From Micromonospora purpureochromogenes (GTDB taxonomy: Bacteria > Actinomycetota > Actinomycetes > Mycobacteriales > Micromonosporaceae): 64,000 nucleotides of DNA. The position numbers were made by a program, and so were the translations under genes. The stretch spans positions 3,410,001 to 3,474,000 of the forward strand of contig NZ_LT607410.1 of NCBI RefSeq assembly GCF_900091515.1. The letters are read 5' to 3'. Shown here in pieces: positions 45,486-55,708 of this stretch. The notes below the pieces were generated by a model. That model had not been told where the DNA came from. It saw only the letters and a program-made list of their open reading frames with translations, and did no database searches. How positions within the stretch are numbered: position 1 is the stretch's first letter; each line of letters begins with the position of its first letter.

Positions 45486-47372
45486 GTGAGCAGCCGGACC
45501 GAGACGTTGGAGTTCCAGGCCGAGACGCGTCAACTGCTGCAGTTGATGGTGCACTCGATCTACTCGCACAAGGATGTCTTCCTGCGGGAGCTGGTCTCCA
45601 ACGCGTCCGACGCGCTGGACAAGCTGCGGCTGGAGTCGCTGGTCGACGCCGACCTCGACGTCGACACCTCCGACCTGCACATCGAGATCGAGACCGACCC
45701 GGCGGCCCGCACCCTCACCGTGCGCGACAACGGCATCGGCATGTCGCGCGAGGACGTCGTCTCCCTGATCGGCACCATCGCCCGCTCCGGCACGGCGGAG
45801 CTGCTGCGCAAGCTGAGGGAGTCCCGGGAGGCGGCCGCGCAGGACCTGATCGGCCAGTTCGGCGTCGGTTTCTACTCGACGTTCATGGTGGCCGACACCG
45901 TCACCCTGCTGACCCGCCGGGCCGGCCAGGCCGAGGGCACCCGCTGGGAGTCCACCGGCGAGGGCACCTACGTCGTGGAGACGGTCGACGACGCCCCGCA
46001 GGGCACCTCGGTCACCGTGCAGCTGAAGCCGGCCGACAGCGAGGACAACCTCGCCGACTACACCGACCACGGCAAGATCCGCGAGATCGTCAAGCGGTAC
46101 TCCGACTTCATCGCCTGGCCGATCCGGCTCGTCACGCCCGACGCCGAGCCGGTCACCATCAACTCGATGAAGGCGCTCTGGGCCCGGCCGCGCGACGAGG
46201 TCGCCGAGGAGGAGTACCGCGACTTCTACCGGCACGTCAGCCACGACTGGGCCGACCCGCTGGAGACCATCCACATGCGGGGTGAGGGCGTCTTCGAGTA
46301 CGAGGCGCTGCTCTTCATCCCCACGCACGCCCCGTTCGACCTGTTCATGGCCGACGGCCGGCGCGGGGTGCAGCTGTACGTCAAGCGGGTGTTCGTGATG
46401 GACGACTGCGCCGCGCTCATGCCCAACTACCTGCGCTTCGTCAAGGGCGTGGTGGACGCGCACGACCTGTCGCTGAACATCTCCCGGGAGATCCTCCAGC
46501 AGGACCGGCAGATCCAGATCGTGCGCCGCCGGCTGGTCCGCAAGGTGCTCGCCACCGTCAAGGAGATGCGCACCGAGCACGCCGACCGGTACCGGACCTT
46601 CTGGTCCGAGTTCGGCCGGGTGGTCAAGGAGGGGCTGCTGGAGGACCCGGACAACCAGCAGGCGATCCTCGACATCGTCTCGGTGGCCTCCACCCACGAC
46701 GCCACCGAGCCCACCACCCTGCGCGAGTACGTCGAGCGGATGAAGGACGGCCAGGAGGAGATCTACTACGCCACCGGCGAGACCCGGGCCATGCTGGAGA
46801 ACTCGCCGCACATGGAGGCCTTCCGCGCCAAGGGCTACGAGGTGCTGCTGCTCACCGACCCGGTCGACGAGGTGTGGGTGGAGCGGGTCGCGCAGTTCGA
46901 CGGCCGGCCGCTGCGCTCGATCGCCAAGGGCCAGGTGGACCTGGACACCGAGCAGGAGCGCGAGGAGGCCGGGACGGAACGGGAGCGGCAGATCAAGGAG
47001 TACGCGGCCCTGCTCGCCTTCCTCGGCGGCGCGCTGGCCGACAGCGTCAAGGAGGTGCGCCTCTCCTCCCGCCTGACCACCTCGCCGGCCTGCATCGTCG
47101 GCGACGCGCACGACATCACGCCCACGCTGGAGAAGATGTACCGCGCGATGGGGCAGGAGGTGCCGACGGTCAAGCGCATCCTCGAACTCAACCCGACCCA
47201 CCCGCTGGTCACCGGCCTGCGCGCGGCGCACGAGCGCGGCGGCGACTCCGGCGCCCTCACCGAGACCGCCGAGCTGCTGTACGGCATGGCGCTGCTCGCC
47301 GAGGGCGGCGACCTGGCCGACCCGGCCCGGTTCGCCCGGGTCCTCGCCGACCGGCTGGCCCGCACCCTCTGA
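45486..47372 (+). CDS. htpG: Chaperone HtpG (Hsp90)
   Basis: A 628-residue Hsp90. N-terminal ATPase motifs: [33 protein letters not shown]. Middle and C-terminal domains follow ([50 protein letters not shown]). Length and order are standard. GTG start after GAGGAGG. It folds client proteins with ATP; single gene, terminated by a bidirectional hairpin. Confidence 0.97.
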
Positions 47373-47381
47373 CGCGACGAC

Positions 47382-47417
47382 GGCCCCGGCCCGGTGGGGG
47401 AGCACCGGGCCGGGGCC
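47382..47417. terminator. Bidirectional terminator between htpG and the endolysin-like gene
   Basis: GGCCCCGGCCCGGT and ACCGGGCCGGGGCC form a perfect 14-bp stem with an eight-base loop, between convergent genes. Confidence 0.75.
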
Positions 47418-47423
47418 GCCCGC

Positions 47424-48308
47424 TCAGGAACCGACCCGCACGCCCATCGCCGCCCAGGTGGCCGCGCCGACCACCCCGTCCACGGTCAGCCCCCGCATGC
47501 CCTGGTACCAGCGCACCCCGGCCTCGGTCTTCGCGTCGAAGGCGCCGCTCGCCGGGCCGCACCGCTTCGCGCCGACGAACCGCTGGACGAAGGCCACGTC
47601 GCCGCCCGTGCTGCCGCGCCGCAGCGTCCGCGAGCCCGGTCTGCCCCCGGACACCGGCGTCGCCGGCCGGCCGCTGGGCACCGACGGGGCCGGCTTGACG
47701 GCCGCGCGCAGGGCGGCCACGGTACGCGGGCCGACCACCCCGTCGGCGGTGAGCTTCCGGGTGGTCTGGAACGACCGTACCCAGGCGGTCACGGCCTGCC
47801 CGAACACCCCGTCGGCCGTCAGCCGGGCCCCGAGGCGGTTGGCGACGGCCTGCAACTCCCGGACGTCGCCGCCCCGGCAGCCGGCGCGCAGCACCCGGTC
47901 GCCCAGCCGCGCCGTCGTGGCGGTGGCGATGCCCCACGGGTGGCGGCTGTCCTCCAGGCTCCGCTGGTGGCTGACGCTGACGTGCAGGTGCTTGTCGTGC
48001 GGATTCGGCCCCGTGTACCGGGCCGGCCGGAAGCTGCGGGTACGGCTCCAGATCTTCCGGTCGTAGATGACGTACTGGGTGGACGGATGGCTGACGGCCT
48101 GCCGGACGACCAGCAGCGGGTCGATCCCGTCGACGTCCACGTCCACCGCGTTGACCGATTGATCGTCGTTGTCCGGATTGTGGTCCGAGCGGCGCGTCTG
48201 GTGACTGGCGTCGCCCAACCAGCCTTCGGACTTGCGGTCCCGCTGCGGCCAGCGGGTGTCTATCTCCTCGCGCAGCACCCGCAGCGCGGGCGCCAGGTGC
48301 ACGCCCAT
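47424..48308 (-). CDS. Endolysin-like protein: M15-type peptidase region plus two peptidoglycan-binding repeats
   Basis: A 294-residue protein without a signal peptide. Residues 30-130 carry SDHNPDNDDQSVNAVDVDVDG and PHDKHLHVSVS, a His/Asp...His-x-His zinc pattern like phage-type D,D/L,D-peptidase domains. Two PG_binding_1 repeats follow (VRELQAVANRLGARLTADGV; VAFVQRFVGAKRCGPASGAF). ATG 48308 follows GAGGAGGAG, which is itself the end of the tiny upstream ORF. It resembles actinomycete proteins derived from phage lysins; the missing export signal implies release by another route or a cytoplasmic store. Confidence 0.8.
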   Translation of the reverse strand: MGVHLAPALRVLREEIDTRWPQRDRKSEGWLGDASHQTRRSDHNPDNDDQSVNAVDVDVDGIDPLLVVRQAVSHPSTQYVIYDRKIWSRTRSFRPARYTGPNPHDKHLHVSVSHQRSLEDSRHPWGIATATTARLGDRVLRAGCRGGDVRELQAVANRLGARLTADGVFGQAVTAWVRSFQTTRKLTADGVVGPRTVAALRAAVKPAPSVPSGRPATPVSGGRPGSRTLRRGSTGGDVAFVQRFVGAKRCGPASGAFDAKTEAGVRWYQGMRGLTVDGVVGAATWAAMGVRVGS

Positions 48309-48309
48309 C

Positions 48310-48435
48310 TCACTCCTCCTCTTCCAGCGCGGCGGCCAGGTCGAAGTCGACCTCGTCGCCGGCCAGGCTCTCCGGGTCGTCGTCCTCGTCCAGAGTGGCG
48401 ACGAGGTAGTCGGTGTCGATGCTGACGGTGTCCAT
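48310..48435 (-). CDS. Tiny acidic protein upstream of the endolysin-like gene
   Basis: A 41-codon ORF with AAGGA five bases before its ATG. The product MDTVSIDTDYLVATLDEDDD... ending ALEEEE is strongly acidic (about 17 Asp/Glu, almost no basic residues). Its stop lies one base before the start of the endolysin-like gene, whose ribosome-binding site is formed by the GAG GAG GAG codons, so the two are coupled. It could be a small partner or inhibitor; no family is recognised. Confidence 0.6.
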   Translation of the reverse strand: MDTVSIDTDYLVATLDEDDDPESLAGDEVDFDLAAALEEEE

Positions 48436-48887
48436 GAAGGTCCTTCCCCTCGCGGATGGCCGGCCGCCCCGGCCCGGGGCGGACCGTGACGGCCAGGGCG
48501 CCGGCGACCCGCATCCGGCGGTCGGCGGGCCCGACGCGTCGGCGTCGCAGCCGCGCTCTGCTCCCTACCGTCCAAGTCGGCGGCCGGGCTGCCCAGATAT
48601 GCGTCGCCAATCAGCGGCAACGCTGACCGTCCGGCGGCGCGGGCCGCCGATCGAGGCCGCCTGACCAGCGAAGACGGGGAGGCGGCGGCACCTGATCCGC
48701 CGCTCGGGGCGAGGCTTTCGGCCCAGTCGTGACGGGTTCCCGACCGGCCCTTTTAGACCACCGCCACCCGACCCGCAACTCGAAGGCCGAAGCCGTCGCT
48801 CACCCGGGTGAAGAACTTCACAAGAAGTGGGCAACCGGCCCAAACAGTTCCTAACGTCGTTCGTGTTCGCGATCGCGGACACCACGG
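48436..48887. other. Gap without a confident gene
   Basis: About 450 bases between the divergent endolysin-like and rpf units. A minus-strand frame at 48565-48885 shows no coding character. Promoters for both sides must lie here but I cannot pick them securely. Confidence 0.5.
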
Positions 48888-49723
<836 letters not shown>

Positions 49724-49740
49724 CCCAGCGGGCACCGTGA

Positions 49741-49772
49741 CGACGCCCGGCCGGACGACCGGCCGGGCGTCG
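49741..49772. terminator. Terminator hairpin after rpf
   Basis: CGACGCCCGGCCGG and CCGGCCGGGCGTCG form a perfect 14-bp stem with loop ACGA. Confidence 0.75.
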
Positions 49773-49895
49773 CCGCGTCCACGGCATGGTCGGCGCGGAT
49801 TCGAGCCGCCGGCGACGGGGTACCGGGCGCACGTGGACCGGCCCGCCGGCGCGTCCGCGTCGCCGGTCGTCGGGGCCGCGGCCGGGGCGCGGGGA

Positions 49896-49968
49896 TAGGG
49901 TTGGTCCTGGTGTGCCGGGAAGTCTGGTCGGCGATGGATGACGCGACCCCTGCCGACGAGGAGTTTCC
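49896..49968 (+). promoter_or_regulatory. Promoter and nhaA-I-like (Li+/Na+) riboswitch upstream of nhaA
   Basis: TAGGGT (-10) at 49896-49901 gives a ~60-nt leader containing GCCGGGAAGTCTGGTCGGC (49914-49932). GTCGGC can pair with GCCGAC just before the ribosome-binding site GAGGAG. The same 19-nt motif occurs in the leaders at 51386 and, on the minus strand, 54533. From memory this matches the nhaA-I motif, reported as a lithium/sodium-responsive riboswitch. Confidence 0.7.
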
Positions 49969-51294
49969 GTGACCGACGCCACCCGGCGCCGTGCCAGCCT
50001 GTTCGCCCGACGCTCGTGGGGCGAGACCAGCCGCATCTCCGCCATTCTCCGCAAGGAGACCGTGGGCGGGGCACTCCTGCTCATCGGGGCGTTGCTGGCA
50101 CTCGTCTGGTCGAACTCGCCCTGGGCGGACAGCTACCAATCGGTACGGGACTTCCGAGTCGGTCCGGCGTCCCTGCACCTCGATCTCAGCCTGGCCACCT
50201 GGGCCGCCGACGGCCTGCTGGCGATCTTCTTCTTCGTCGCCGGGCTGGAACTCAAGCGGGAGTTCGTCGCCGGCGACCTGCGTGATCCGCGTCGCGCCGC
50301 GGTGCCGGTCGCGGCGGCCGTCGGTGGGGTGATCGTGCCCGCCGCCATCTACTACCTCATCGCCGCCGGCGCAGGCGAGGGCGCGGCGAAGGGCTGGGCC
50401 ATCCCGACCGCGACCGACATCGCCTTCGCGCTGGCGGTGCTCGCGGTGGTGGGCCGGCTCTTGCCCTCCGCGCTGCGCACCTTTCTGCTCACCCTGGCTG
50501 TCGTCGACGACCTGCTGGCGATCGTCATCATCGCGGTCTTCTACACCGCCGACCTGTCGGTCGGGCCGCTGCTGGGCGCCCTGGTGCCGCTCGCGGTGTT
50601 CGGGCTGCTGGTGCAGCGCCGCGTCCGGTCCTGGTGGCTGCTGCTGCCCCTCGCCGCGGTGACCTGGACGCTGATGCACGAGTCCGGCGTACACGCCACG
50701 GTGGCGGGAGTCCTCTTGGCCTTCACGGTTCCGGTGATCCGTAGCGAGGCCGCCGGTGGACCGGATGCGGGGCCTGGGCTGGCCGAGCATTTCGAGCACC
50801 GGTTCCGGCCGATCTCCGCCGGGGTGGCGGTGCCGGTCTTCGCGTTCCTCTCCGCCGGCGTCACCATCGGTGGTGTCGCCGGCCTGGCCACCGCCCTGAC
50901 CGACCGGGTGGCGCTGGGCATCGTCCTCGGCCTGGTGGTCGGCAAGCCGGTCGGCATCATGGCCGCCACCTGGCTGGTCTCCCGGTTCACCCGGGCCGAC
51001 CTCGACGAGGGCCTCAACTGGCTCGACGTGCTCGGCCTGGCGCTGCTCGGCGGGATCGGCTTCACCGTGTCCCTGCTCATCGGCGAGCTGGCCTTCGGCC
51101 TCGGCAGCGAACGGGACGGTCATGTGAAGGTCGCCGTGCTCGCCGGATCCCTGCTCGCGGCGCTGCTCGCGACGTTCATCCTCCGCGCCCGGACCCGCCT
51201 GTACCGGCGGGTGCACGAGCTGGAGACCGTCGACCGTGATCGGGACGGCATCCCGGACGTCTTCGAGTCGCAGAGCGACGCCCCTCGGCGCTGA
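49969..51294 (+). CDS. nhaA: Na+/H+ antiporter NhaA
   Basis: A 441-residue membrane protein with about 11-12 helices. NhaA hallmarks: [36 protein letters not shown] (the TDIAFA site) and [17 protein letters not shown] (the paired aspartates of the ion site), plus [16 protein letters not shown] near the end. It exports Na+ or Li+ in exchange for H+. GTG start after GAGGAG. The leader carries a riboswitch-like motif. Confidence 0.96.
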   Translation: MTDATRRRASLFARRSWGETSRISAILRKETVGGALLLIGALLALVWSNSPWADSYQSVRDFRVGPASLHLDLSLATWAADGLLAIFFFVAGLELKREFVAGDLRDPRRAAVPVAAAVGGVIVPAAIYYLIAAGAGEGAAKGWAIPTATDIAFALAVLAVVGRLLPSALRTFLLTLAVVDDLLAIVIIAVFYTADLSVGPLLGALVPLAVFGLLVQRRVRSWWLLLPLAAVTWTLMHESGVHATVAGVLLAFTVPVIRSEAAGGPDAGPGLAEHFEHRFRPISAGVAVPVFAFLSAGVTIGGVAGLATALTDRVALGIVLGLVVGKPVGIMAATWLVSRFTRADLDEGLNWLDVLGLALLGGIGFTVSLLIGELAFGLGSERDGHVKVAVLAGSLLAALLATFILRARTRLYRRVHELETVDRDRDGIPDVFESQSDAPRR

Positions 51295-51361
51295 GCCGCC
51301 GGAACCCGCTGCGGGCGGTCACCGGCGTGGCCGCCCGCTCCATCCGCTGGTGGCAGGCGGT

Positions 51362-51439
51362 TATGATCACCGGGATCCGTGGAGCGCCGGGAAGTCTGGT
51401 CGGCACCGTACCGAACCGCGCCCTCCCGGAGGTCGACCC
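51362..51439 (+). promoter_or_regulatory. Promoter and nhaA-I-like leader of the CPA1 antiporter
   Basis: TATGAT (51362-51367) followed by a leader with the identical 19-nt motif GCCGGGAAGTCTGGTCGGC at 51386-51404, ending 36 bases before the start codon; the nhaA leader has 37. CGACC after the GGAGG site can pair with GGTCG of the motif. Confidence 0.7.
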
Positions 51440-52765
51440 GTGCTGCTGCTCTCCTTCGCCGCTGTCCTGCTGGCCGCCGTGCTCGTGTCGGCGCTGGCCC
51501 ACCGCACCATCCTCTCCACGGCGGCGCTGTTCCTCCTCGCCGGGTTCGTCCTCGGCGAGGACACCACCGGCGTGCTGCACCTGCGGGCCGACTCGCCGAT
51601 CGTCGCGCAGTTGGCGGAGCTTGCGCTGTTCGCGGTGCTGTTCACCGACGGCATGCGGGTCGGCTGGGCCGACCTGCGCGCCGCGTGGCGGCTGCCGGGT
51701 CGCGCGCTCGGCTGGGGCCTGCCGCTGACGCTGCTGGTCACCGCCGTGCTGGCGCACTTCGTGGCCGGGTTGGACTGGCCGGAGGCGCTGCTGGTCGGGG
51801 CGATCCTCGCCCCGACCGACCCGGTCTTCGCCGCCGCGCTGGTCGGCAACGACAAGGTCCCGGCCCGGCTGCGGCACCTGCTCAACGTCGAGTCCGGGGT
51901 CAACGACGGCCTGGCGCTGCCGTTCGTGGTGGTCCTGCTCGCCGTGGCCGCCGGCTCGGACGACCTGCATTTGGCGGACCTGGGCACCGAGCTGGCGATC
52001 GGACTGCTGATCGGCGTGCTGGTGCCGCTGGTGGCGATCGCGCTGGAGCGGACCCGCTGGTTCGCCGCCTCGACCGCGTACGCCCCGCTGAACGGGGTGG
52101 CCATCGGTCTGCTGGTGCTGGCGTTGGGCAAGGCCACCCACGGCAATCTGTTCCTGGCCGCGTTCGCCGCCGGGATCACCGTCGCCACGTTCGGGCCGCG
52201 GGAGCGCGCGGCGTTCGAGCACTTCGGGGAGAACGTCGCCGAGCTGCTCAAGTTGGCCGCACTGCTGGTCTTCGGGGCGCTGATCTCGGTCGAGTTCCTC
52301 GGGGAGATCTCCTGGACCGGCTGGGTGTTCGCCGTCCTGGCGATCGTGGTGGCCCGCCCGATCGCGCTGTGGATCTCGTTCCTGCGCTCCGGGCTGAGCC
52401 TGCGGGAGCAGGCTGCCGCGATGTGGTTCGGGCCGAAGGGGTTCGCCTCGGTCGTCTACGGGCTGTTGGTGCTGGAGTCCGGCATCGCCGCCGGGGACGA
52501 GGTGTTCCACCTGGTCGCGCTGACGATTGTCATCTCCATTCTCGCGCACTCCTCGACCGACGTAGTGATCGCCCGGGCCTTCGACGAGGCCCGGGAGGTC
52601 CCGGCCTGGCACGGTACGCTGCGCCGGGTGCGGCGATCGGTGACGGCTTTCGGCCGGCGCGACGACTCCGCCGCCGCGGTGCCGCACCGTGGGCCGGTGG
52701 CGGGCGACGGACCGGCCGCGGACCGGCCCGCCGACCCGACCGGAGATCAGGCGAACGCGAAGTAG
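51440..52765 (+). CDS. CPA1-type cation:proton antiporter
   Basis: A 441-residue membrane protein with about 12 helices. The antiporter core is ILAPTDPVFAAALVGND and LLNVESGVNDGLALPFVVV, with the ND pair typical of electroneutral CPA1/NhaP-like exchangers. Late conserved residues: WFGPKGFASVVYGLLVLE. The C-terminal 60 residues are hydrophilic. GTG 51440 follows CGGAGG. It shares the nhaA-I-like leader with nhaA and the CBS unit. The 3' end overlaps the convergent ArsB/NhaD-like gene by 19 bases. Confidence 0.92.
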   Translation: MLLLSFAAVLLAAVLVSALAHRTILSTAALFLLAGFVLGEDTTGVLHLRADSPIVAQLAELALFAVLFTDGMRVGWADLRAAWRLPGRALGWGLPLTLLVTAVLAHFVAGLDWPEALLVGAILAPTDPVFAAALVGNDKVPARLRHLLNVESGVNDGLALPFVVVLLAVAAGSDDLHLADLGTELAIGLLIGVLVPLVAIALERTRWFAASTAYAPLNGVAIGLLVLALGKATHGNLFLAAFAAGITVATFGPRERAAFEHFGENVAELLKLAALLVFGALISVEFLGEISWTGWVFAVLAIVVARPIALWISFLRSGLSLREQAAAMWFGPKGFASVVYGLLVLESGIAAGDEVFHLVALTIVISILAHSSTDVVIARAFDEAREVPAWHGTLRRVRRSVTAFGRRDDSAAAVPHRGPVAGDGPAADRPADPTGDQANAK

Positions 52766-54045
52766 CGCAGCCAGAGGTAGGGCACCGCGAACCCGACGGT
52801 GACCAGGGTGACCACCAGGCCGTAGCGGGTGAACTGCCAGAAGGTGATCCGCTGCCCGGCGCGCTCTGCGAGGCCGAGCACGACGACGTTGGCCGACGCG
52901 CCGACGGCGGTGGCGTTGCCGCCCAGGTCGGCGCCGAGGGCGAGGGCCCACCAGAGCACCCGGGACTGGTCGGTGTCGCCCTGGGCGTTGACCAGGTCGG
53001 CGACGACCGGGCTCATGGTGGCGACGTAGGGGATGTTGTCCACGATCGCCGACAGGACGGCCGAGCCCCAGAGCAGCACCATCGTTGCGGGCAGCAGGCG
53101 GTCGGCGGTGGCGTCGATCGCGGCGCGCGAGATCTGCTCCACCACACCGGTGTTGACCAGCCCGCCGACCATGACGAACAGGCCGCCGAAGAAGACCAGG
53201 GTGGGCCACTCGACGTCCCGGCTGACTTCCCCGGCGTTCAGGCGGGACAGCGCGAGCAGCAGCAGCCCGCCGAGCAGCGCGACCACGGCCGGTTCCAGGT
53301 GCAGGGTGGTGTGCAGGACGAACGCGGCGGTCACCGCGCCGAGCACGGCCAGCCCGAGGACGAGCAGCCGTCGGTCGCGGATCGCGTCGCTCTCGTGCAG
53401 GGCGGCGATCTGCGCGGCGCGTTGCGGGTCGTAGCGGAACGCGCGCCGGAACAGCACCCGGCACAGGCCGAGGAAGACGACCAGCAGCAGCGCGATGAAC
53501 GGGGCGAGGTGGATCAGGAAGTCGTTGTAGCTCAGGCCACCCCGGCTGGCGATGATGATGTTCGGCGGGTCGCCGACGAGGGTGGCGGTGCCGCCGATGT
53601 TGGAGGCCATCGCCTCGGCGATCAGGAACGGCGCCGCCGGCACGGCGAGGCGTTCGCAGACCAGGAAGGTCACTGGGGCGATGAGCAGGACGGTGGTGAC
53701 GTTGTCCAGCGCCGCCGAGGCCACGGCGGTGATCAGGACCAGGAGCACCATCACCCGGAACGGTCGGCCGCGGGCGCGTTTGGACGCCCACACCGCGACG
53801 TACTCGAACGCGCCGGTGCGTTTGAGCACCGCGACGATGAGCATCATTCCGACCAGCAGGAAGATGACGTTCCAGTCGATGCCGGACTCTTCCGAGAAGA
53901 ACGCGTGCTCGGTGTCGGTGGCCCCGATCAGGAACATCACCGCCGCCCCGCCGAGCGCGGCGGCGATCCGGTGGATCTTCTCGGTGGCGATCAGGACGTA
54001 CGCGACGGTGAAGACGGCCACCGCCGCCCAGGCCACCCCGGTCAC
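52747..54045 (-). CDS. ArsB/NhaD-family ion transporter
   Basis: A 432-residue membrane protein with about 11-12 helices. Family blocks: SNIGGTATLVGDPPNIIIAS, SAALDNVTTVLLIAPVTF, LSAIVDNIPYVATMSPVV and ADLGGNATAVGASANVVV. Members are Na+/H+ antiporters (NhaD) or arsenite pumps; the setting with NhaA, CPA1 and a shared Na+/Li+-type leader favours a cation antiporter. Its GTG start overlaps the stop of the CBS-domain gene, so the two are coupled. Confidence 0.9.
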   Translation of the reverse strand: MTGVAWAAVAVFTVAYVLIATEKIHRIAAALGGAAVMFLIGATDTEHAFFSEESGIDWNVIFLLVGMMLIVAVLKRTGAFEYVAVWASKRARGRPFRVMVLLVLITAVASAALDNVTTVLLIAPVTFLVCERLAVPAAPFLIAEAMASNIGGTATLVGDPPNIIIASRGGLSYNDFLIHLAPFIALLLVVFLGLCRVLFRRAFRYDPQRAAQIAALHESDAIRDRRLLVLGLAVLGAVTAAFVLHTTLHLEPAVVALLGGLLLLALSRLNAGEVSRDVEWPTLVFFGGLFVMVGGLVNTGVVEQISRAAIDATADRLLPATMVLLWGSAVLSAIVDNIPYVATMSPVVADLVNAQGDTDQSRVLWWALALGADLGGNATAVGASANVVVLGLAERAGQRITFWQFTRYGLVVTLVTVGFAVPYLWLRYFAFA

Positions 54046-54491
54046 GGCGTGCCCAGCATCCGGTCGAGCAGTGCGTCGAGGGTGATCCCGCCGATCATCT
54101 GCTCGCCGCGGGCGGCGACCGCGACGAGCGGACTGCGCTTCTGCGCCATCACCGCGGCGATCTCCAGGACGGTCGCTCGCGGATCGACCACCGGTGGCTC
54201 CGGCTGCTCGCGGGGGAGCAGGTCGGCCACCGTCCGACCCTCGACTCCCCGTAGGAACAGGTCCGCAGACGGTTCGTCGATCATCCGGGCCAGGGTCGGA
54301 TCCTCCCGGCAGTAACCCGGGATCACCAGGCGGAGCACCTGGGTGCCCGGCAGCACCGTGACGGGGCACCCGGCGCCGTCGACCACGATGAGCCCGGGCA
54401 GGTTGTGACTGGCCAGCAGGCGGGCCGCCTCCAGCGCGGGAGTGTCGACGGTGATGGTGGGGAAGGGCACCGCGAGATCTCGGGCTCGCAC
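54042..54491 (-). CDS. Tandem CBS-domain protein
   Basis: A 149-residue soluble protein of two CBS motifs (VPFPTITVDTPALEAARLLA to LPGLIVVDGAG; PPVVDPRATVLEIAAVMA to SPLVAVAARGEQMIGGITL). CBS pairs bind adenine nucleotides and gate transporters. GTG 54491 is preferred over starts at 54530/54527 because AGGAG lies six bases upstream and it leaves the riboswitch-like leader untranslated. It is coupled to the ArsB/NhaD-like transporter and probably regulates it. Confidence 0.88.
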   Translation of the reverse strand: MRARDLAVPFPTITVDTPALEAARLLASHNLPGLIVVDGAGCPVTVLPGTQVLRLVIPGYCREDPTLARMIDEPSADLFLRGVEGRTVADLLPREQPEPPVVDPRATVLEIAAVMAQKRSPLVAVAARGEQMIGGITLDALLDRMLGTP

Positions 54492-54569
54492 GGACGACTC
54501 CTGGGGGCTGGTCGGGACGTGGTCCATCACACGCCGACCAGACTTCCCGGCACACCGGTGATCACTCTA
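54492..54569 (-). promoter_or_regulatory. Promoter and nhaA-I-like leader of the CBS/NhaD operon
   Basis: On the minus strand, TAGAGT (54569-54564) is followed by the 19-nt motif GCCGGGAAGTCTGGTCGGC (54551-54533) and then the ribosome-binding site for the GTG at 54491. The order -10, motif, RBS, start matches the nhaA and CPA1 leaders. Confidence 0.68.
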
Positions 54570-54637
54570 GCTGCCCGCCGGCCCCGGCCCGGCGAACGAC
54601 CGGCCAGATGAGCCGGTTTTCCACCCCGCGCCGCGGA

Positions 54638-55708
54638 CTACGCCGGCCCGGCCGGGTACGCCCGGGTCTCGCTCGCCTTGACCGCCGCCCACACCCGCTG
54701 CCCGGGCTCCAGTCGCAGCTGGGCGGCGGCGGCCGGGGTGACGTCGGCGGCGGCCGGGACCGGGCCGGCGAGTTGCACCCGCAGGTTGTCCCCGTGCCGC
54801 TGCACGCCGGCGACGGTGGCCGGCCAGGTGTTGCGGGGGCTGCCGTCGGGCTGCCGCGGGTGCAGGGCCACGGCGGCGGGCCGGAAGACCACGAAGGCGT
54901 CGCCGTCCAGCCGGTCGGCGGTGGCCAGGGCGAAGCCGTCGCCGAGGCGTACCCGGTGCCCGTCGGCGTGGCCCCGGTAGAGGTTCAGCCCGACGAGGCG
55001 GGCGACGTAGTCGGTGCGCGGCCGGGCGGTGACGGTGGCGGCGTCCCCCTCCTGCACCACCCGACCGTCCTCGACGATGACCAACCGGTCGGCCAGGGCG
55101 AGCGCGTCCAGCGGGTCGTGGGTGACCAGCAGCGTCGCGCCGTCGTGGTCGGCCAGGTGCCGGTGCAGGTGGGCCCGGGTGTCCAGGCGGGTCCGGGCGT
55201 CCAGCGCCGCCAGCGGCTCGTCGAGCAGGAGCAACCGCGGGCGTACGGCGAGCGCGCGGGCCAGGGCGACCCGCTGGGCCTGCCCACCGGAGAGCTGCCG
55301 CGGCCGGCTCCGGGTGTGCCCGGACAGCCCGACCCGGTCCAGCCAGCCGGCCGCCTGCTCGCGGGCGGCCCGCCGGTCGAGGCCCTGCCGGCGGGGGCCG
55401 AACGCGACGTTGTCCAGCGCGCTCAGGTGCGGGAAGAGCAGGTAGTCCTGGAACACCACGCCGACCTGGCGCCGCTCCGGCGGGATCCACCGGGCCCGGT
55501 CGGGCCGGTCCAGGTCGACGCCGTCGAGCAGGACGTGGCCGGCGGTGAGCGGCTGGAGCCCGGCGAGGGCCCGCAGGGCGGTGGTCTTGCCGGCGCCGTT
55601 CGGGCCGAGCAGCGCGACCACCTCGCCGGCGCTCACGCTCAGCCGGACGTCGAGTCGGAAGGCGTCCCGGTCGACGACCAGGTGGCCGTCCAGCAGCGGG
55701 GCGCTCAC
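54638..55708 (-). CDS. modC: Molybdate ABC transporter ATP-binding protein
   Basis: A 356-residue ATPase: Walker A GPNGAGKTT, VVFQDYLLFPHLSALDNVAFG, signature LSGGQAQRVALARAL, Walker B LLLLDEPLAALD, H-loop LVTHDPLDALALAD; then a C-terminal TOBE/mop-like domain (about 290-345). Energises molybdate import with ModA and ModB. GTG overlaps the modB stop. Last gene of the mod operon. Confidence 0.94.
   Translation of the reverse strand: MSAPLLDGHLVVDRDAFRLDVRLSVSAGEVVALLGPNGAGKTTALRALAGLQPLTAGHVLLDGVDLDRPDRARWIPPERRQVGVVFQDYLLFPHLSALDNVAFGPRRQGLDRRAAREQAAGWLDRVGLSGHTRSRPRQLSGGQAQRVALARALAVRPRLLLLDEPLAALDARTRLDTRAHLHRHLADHDGATLLVTHDPLDALALADRLVIVEDGRVVQEGDAATVTARPRTDYVARLVGLNLYRGHADGHRVRLGDGFALATADRLDGDAFVVFRPAAVALHPRQPDGSPRNTWPATVAGVQRHGDNLRVQLAGPVPAAADVTPAAAAQLRLEPGQRVWAAVKASETRAYPAGPA

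Noticed and set aside
48565..48885. A 106-residue minus-strand ORF upstream of rpf
   Set aside because: No ribosome-binding site or coding character, and it lies in the promoter/riboswitch region of rpf.
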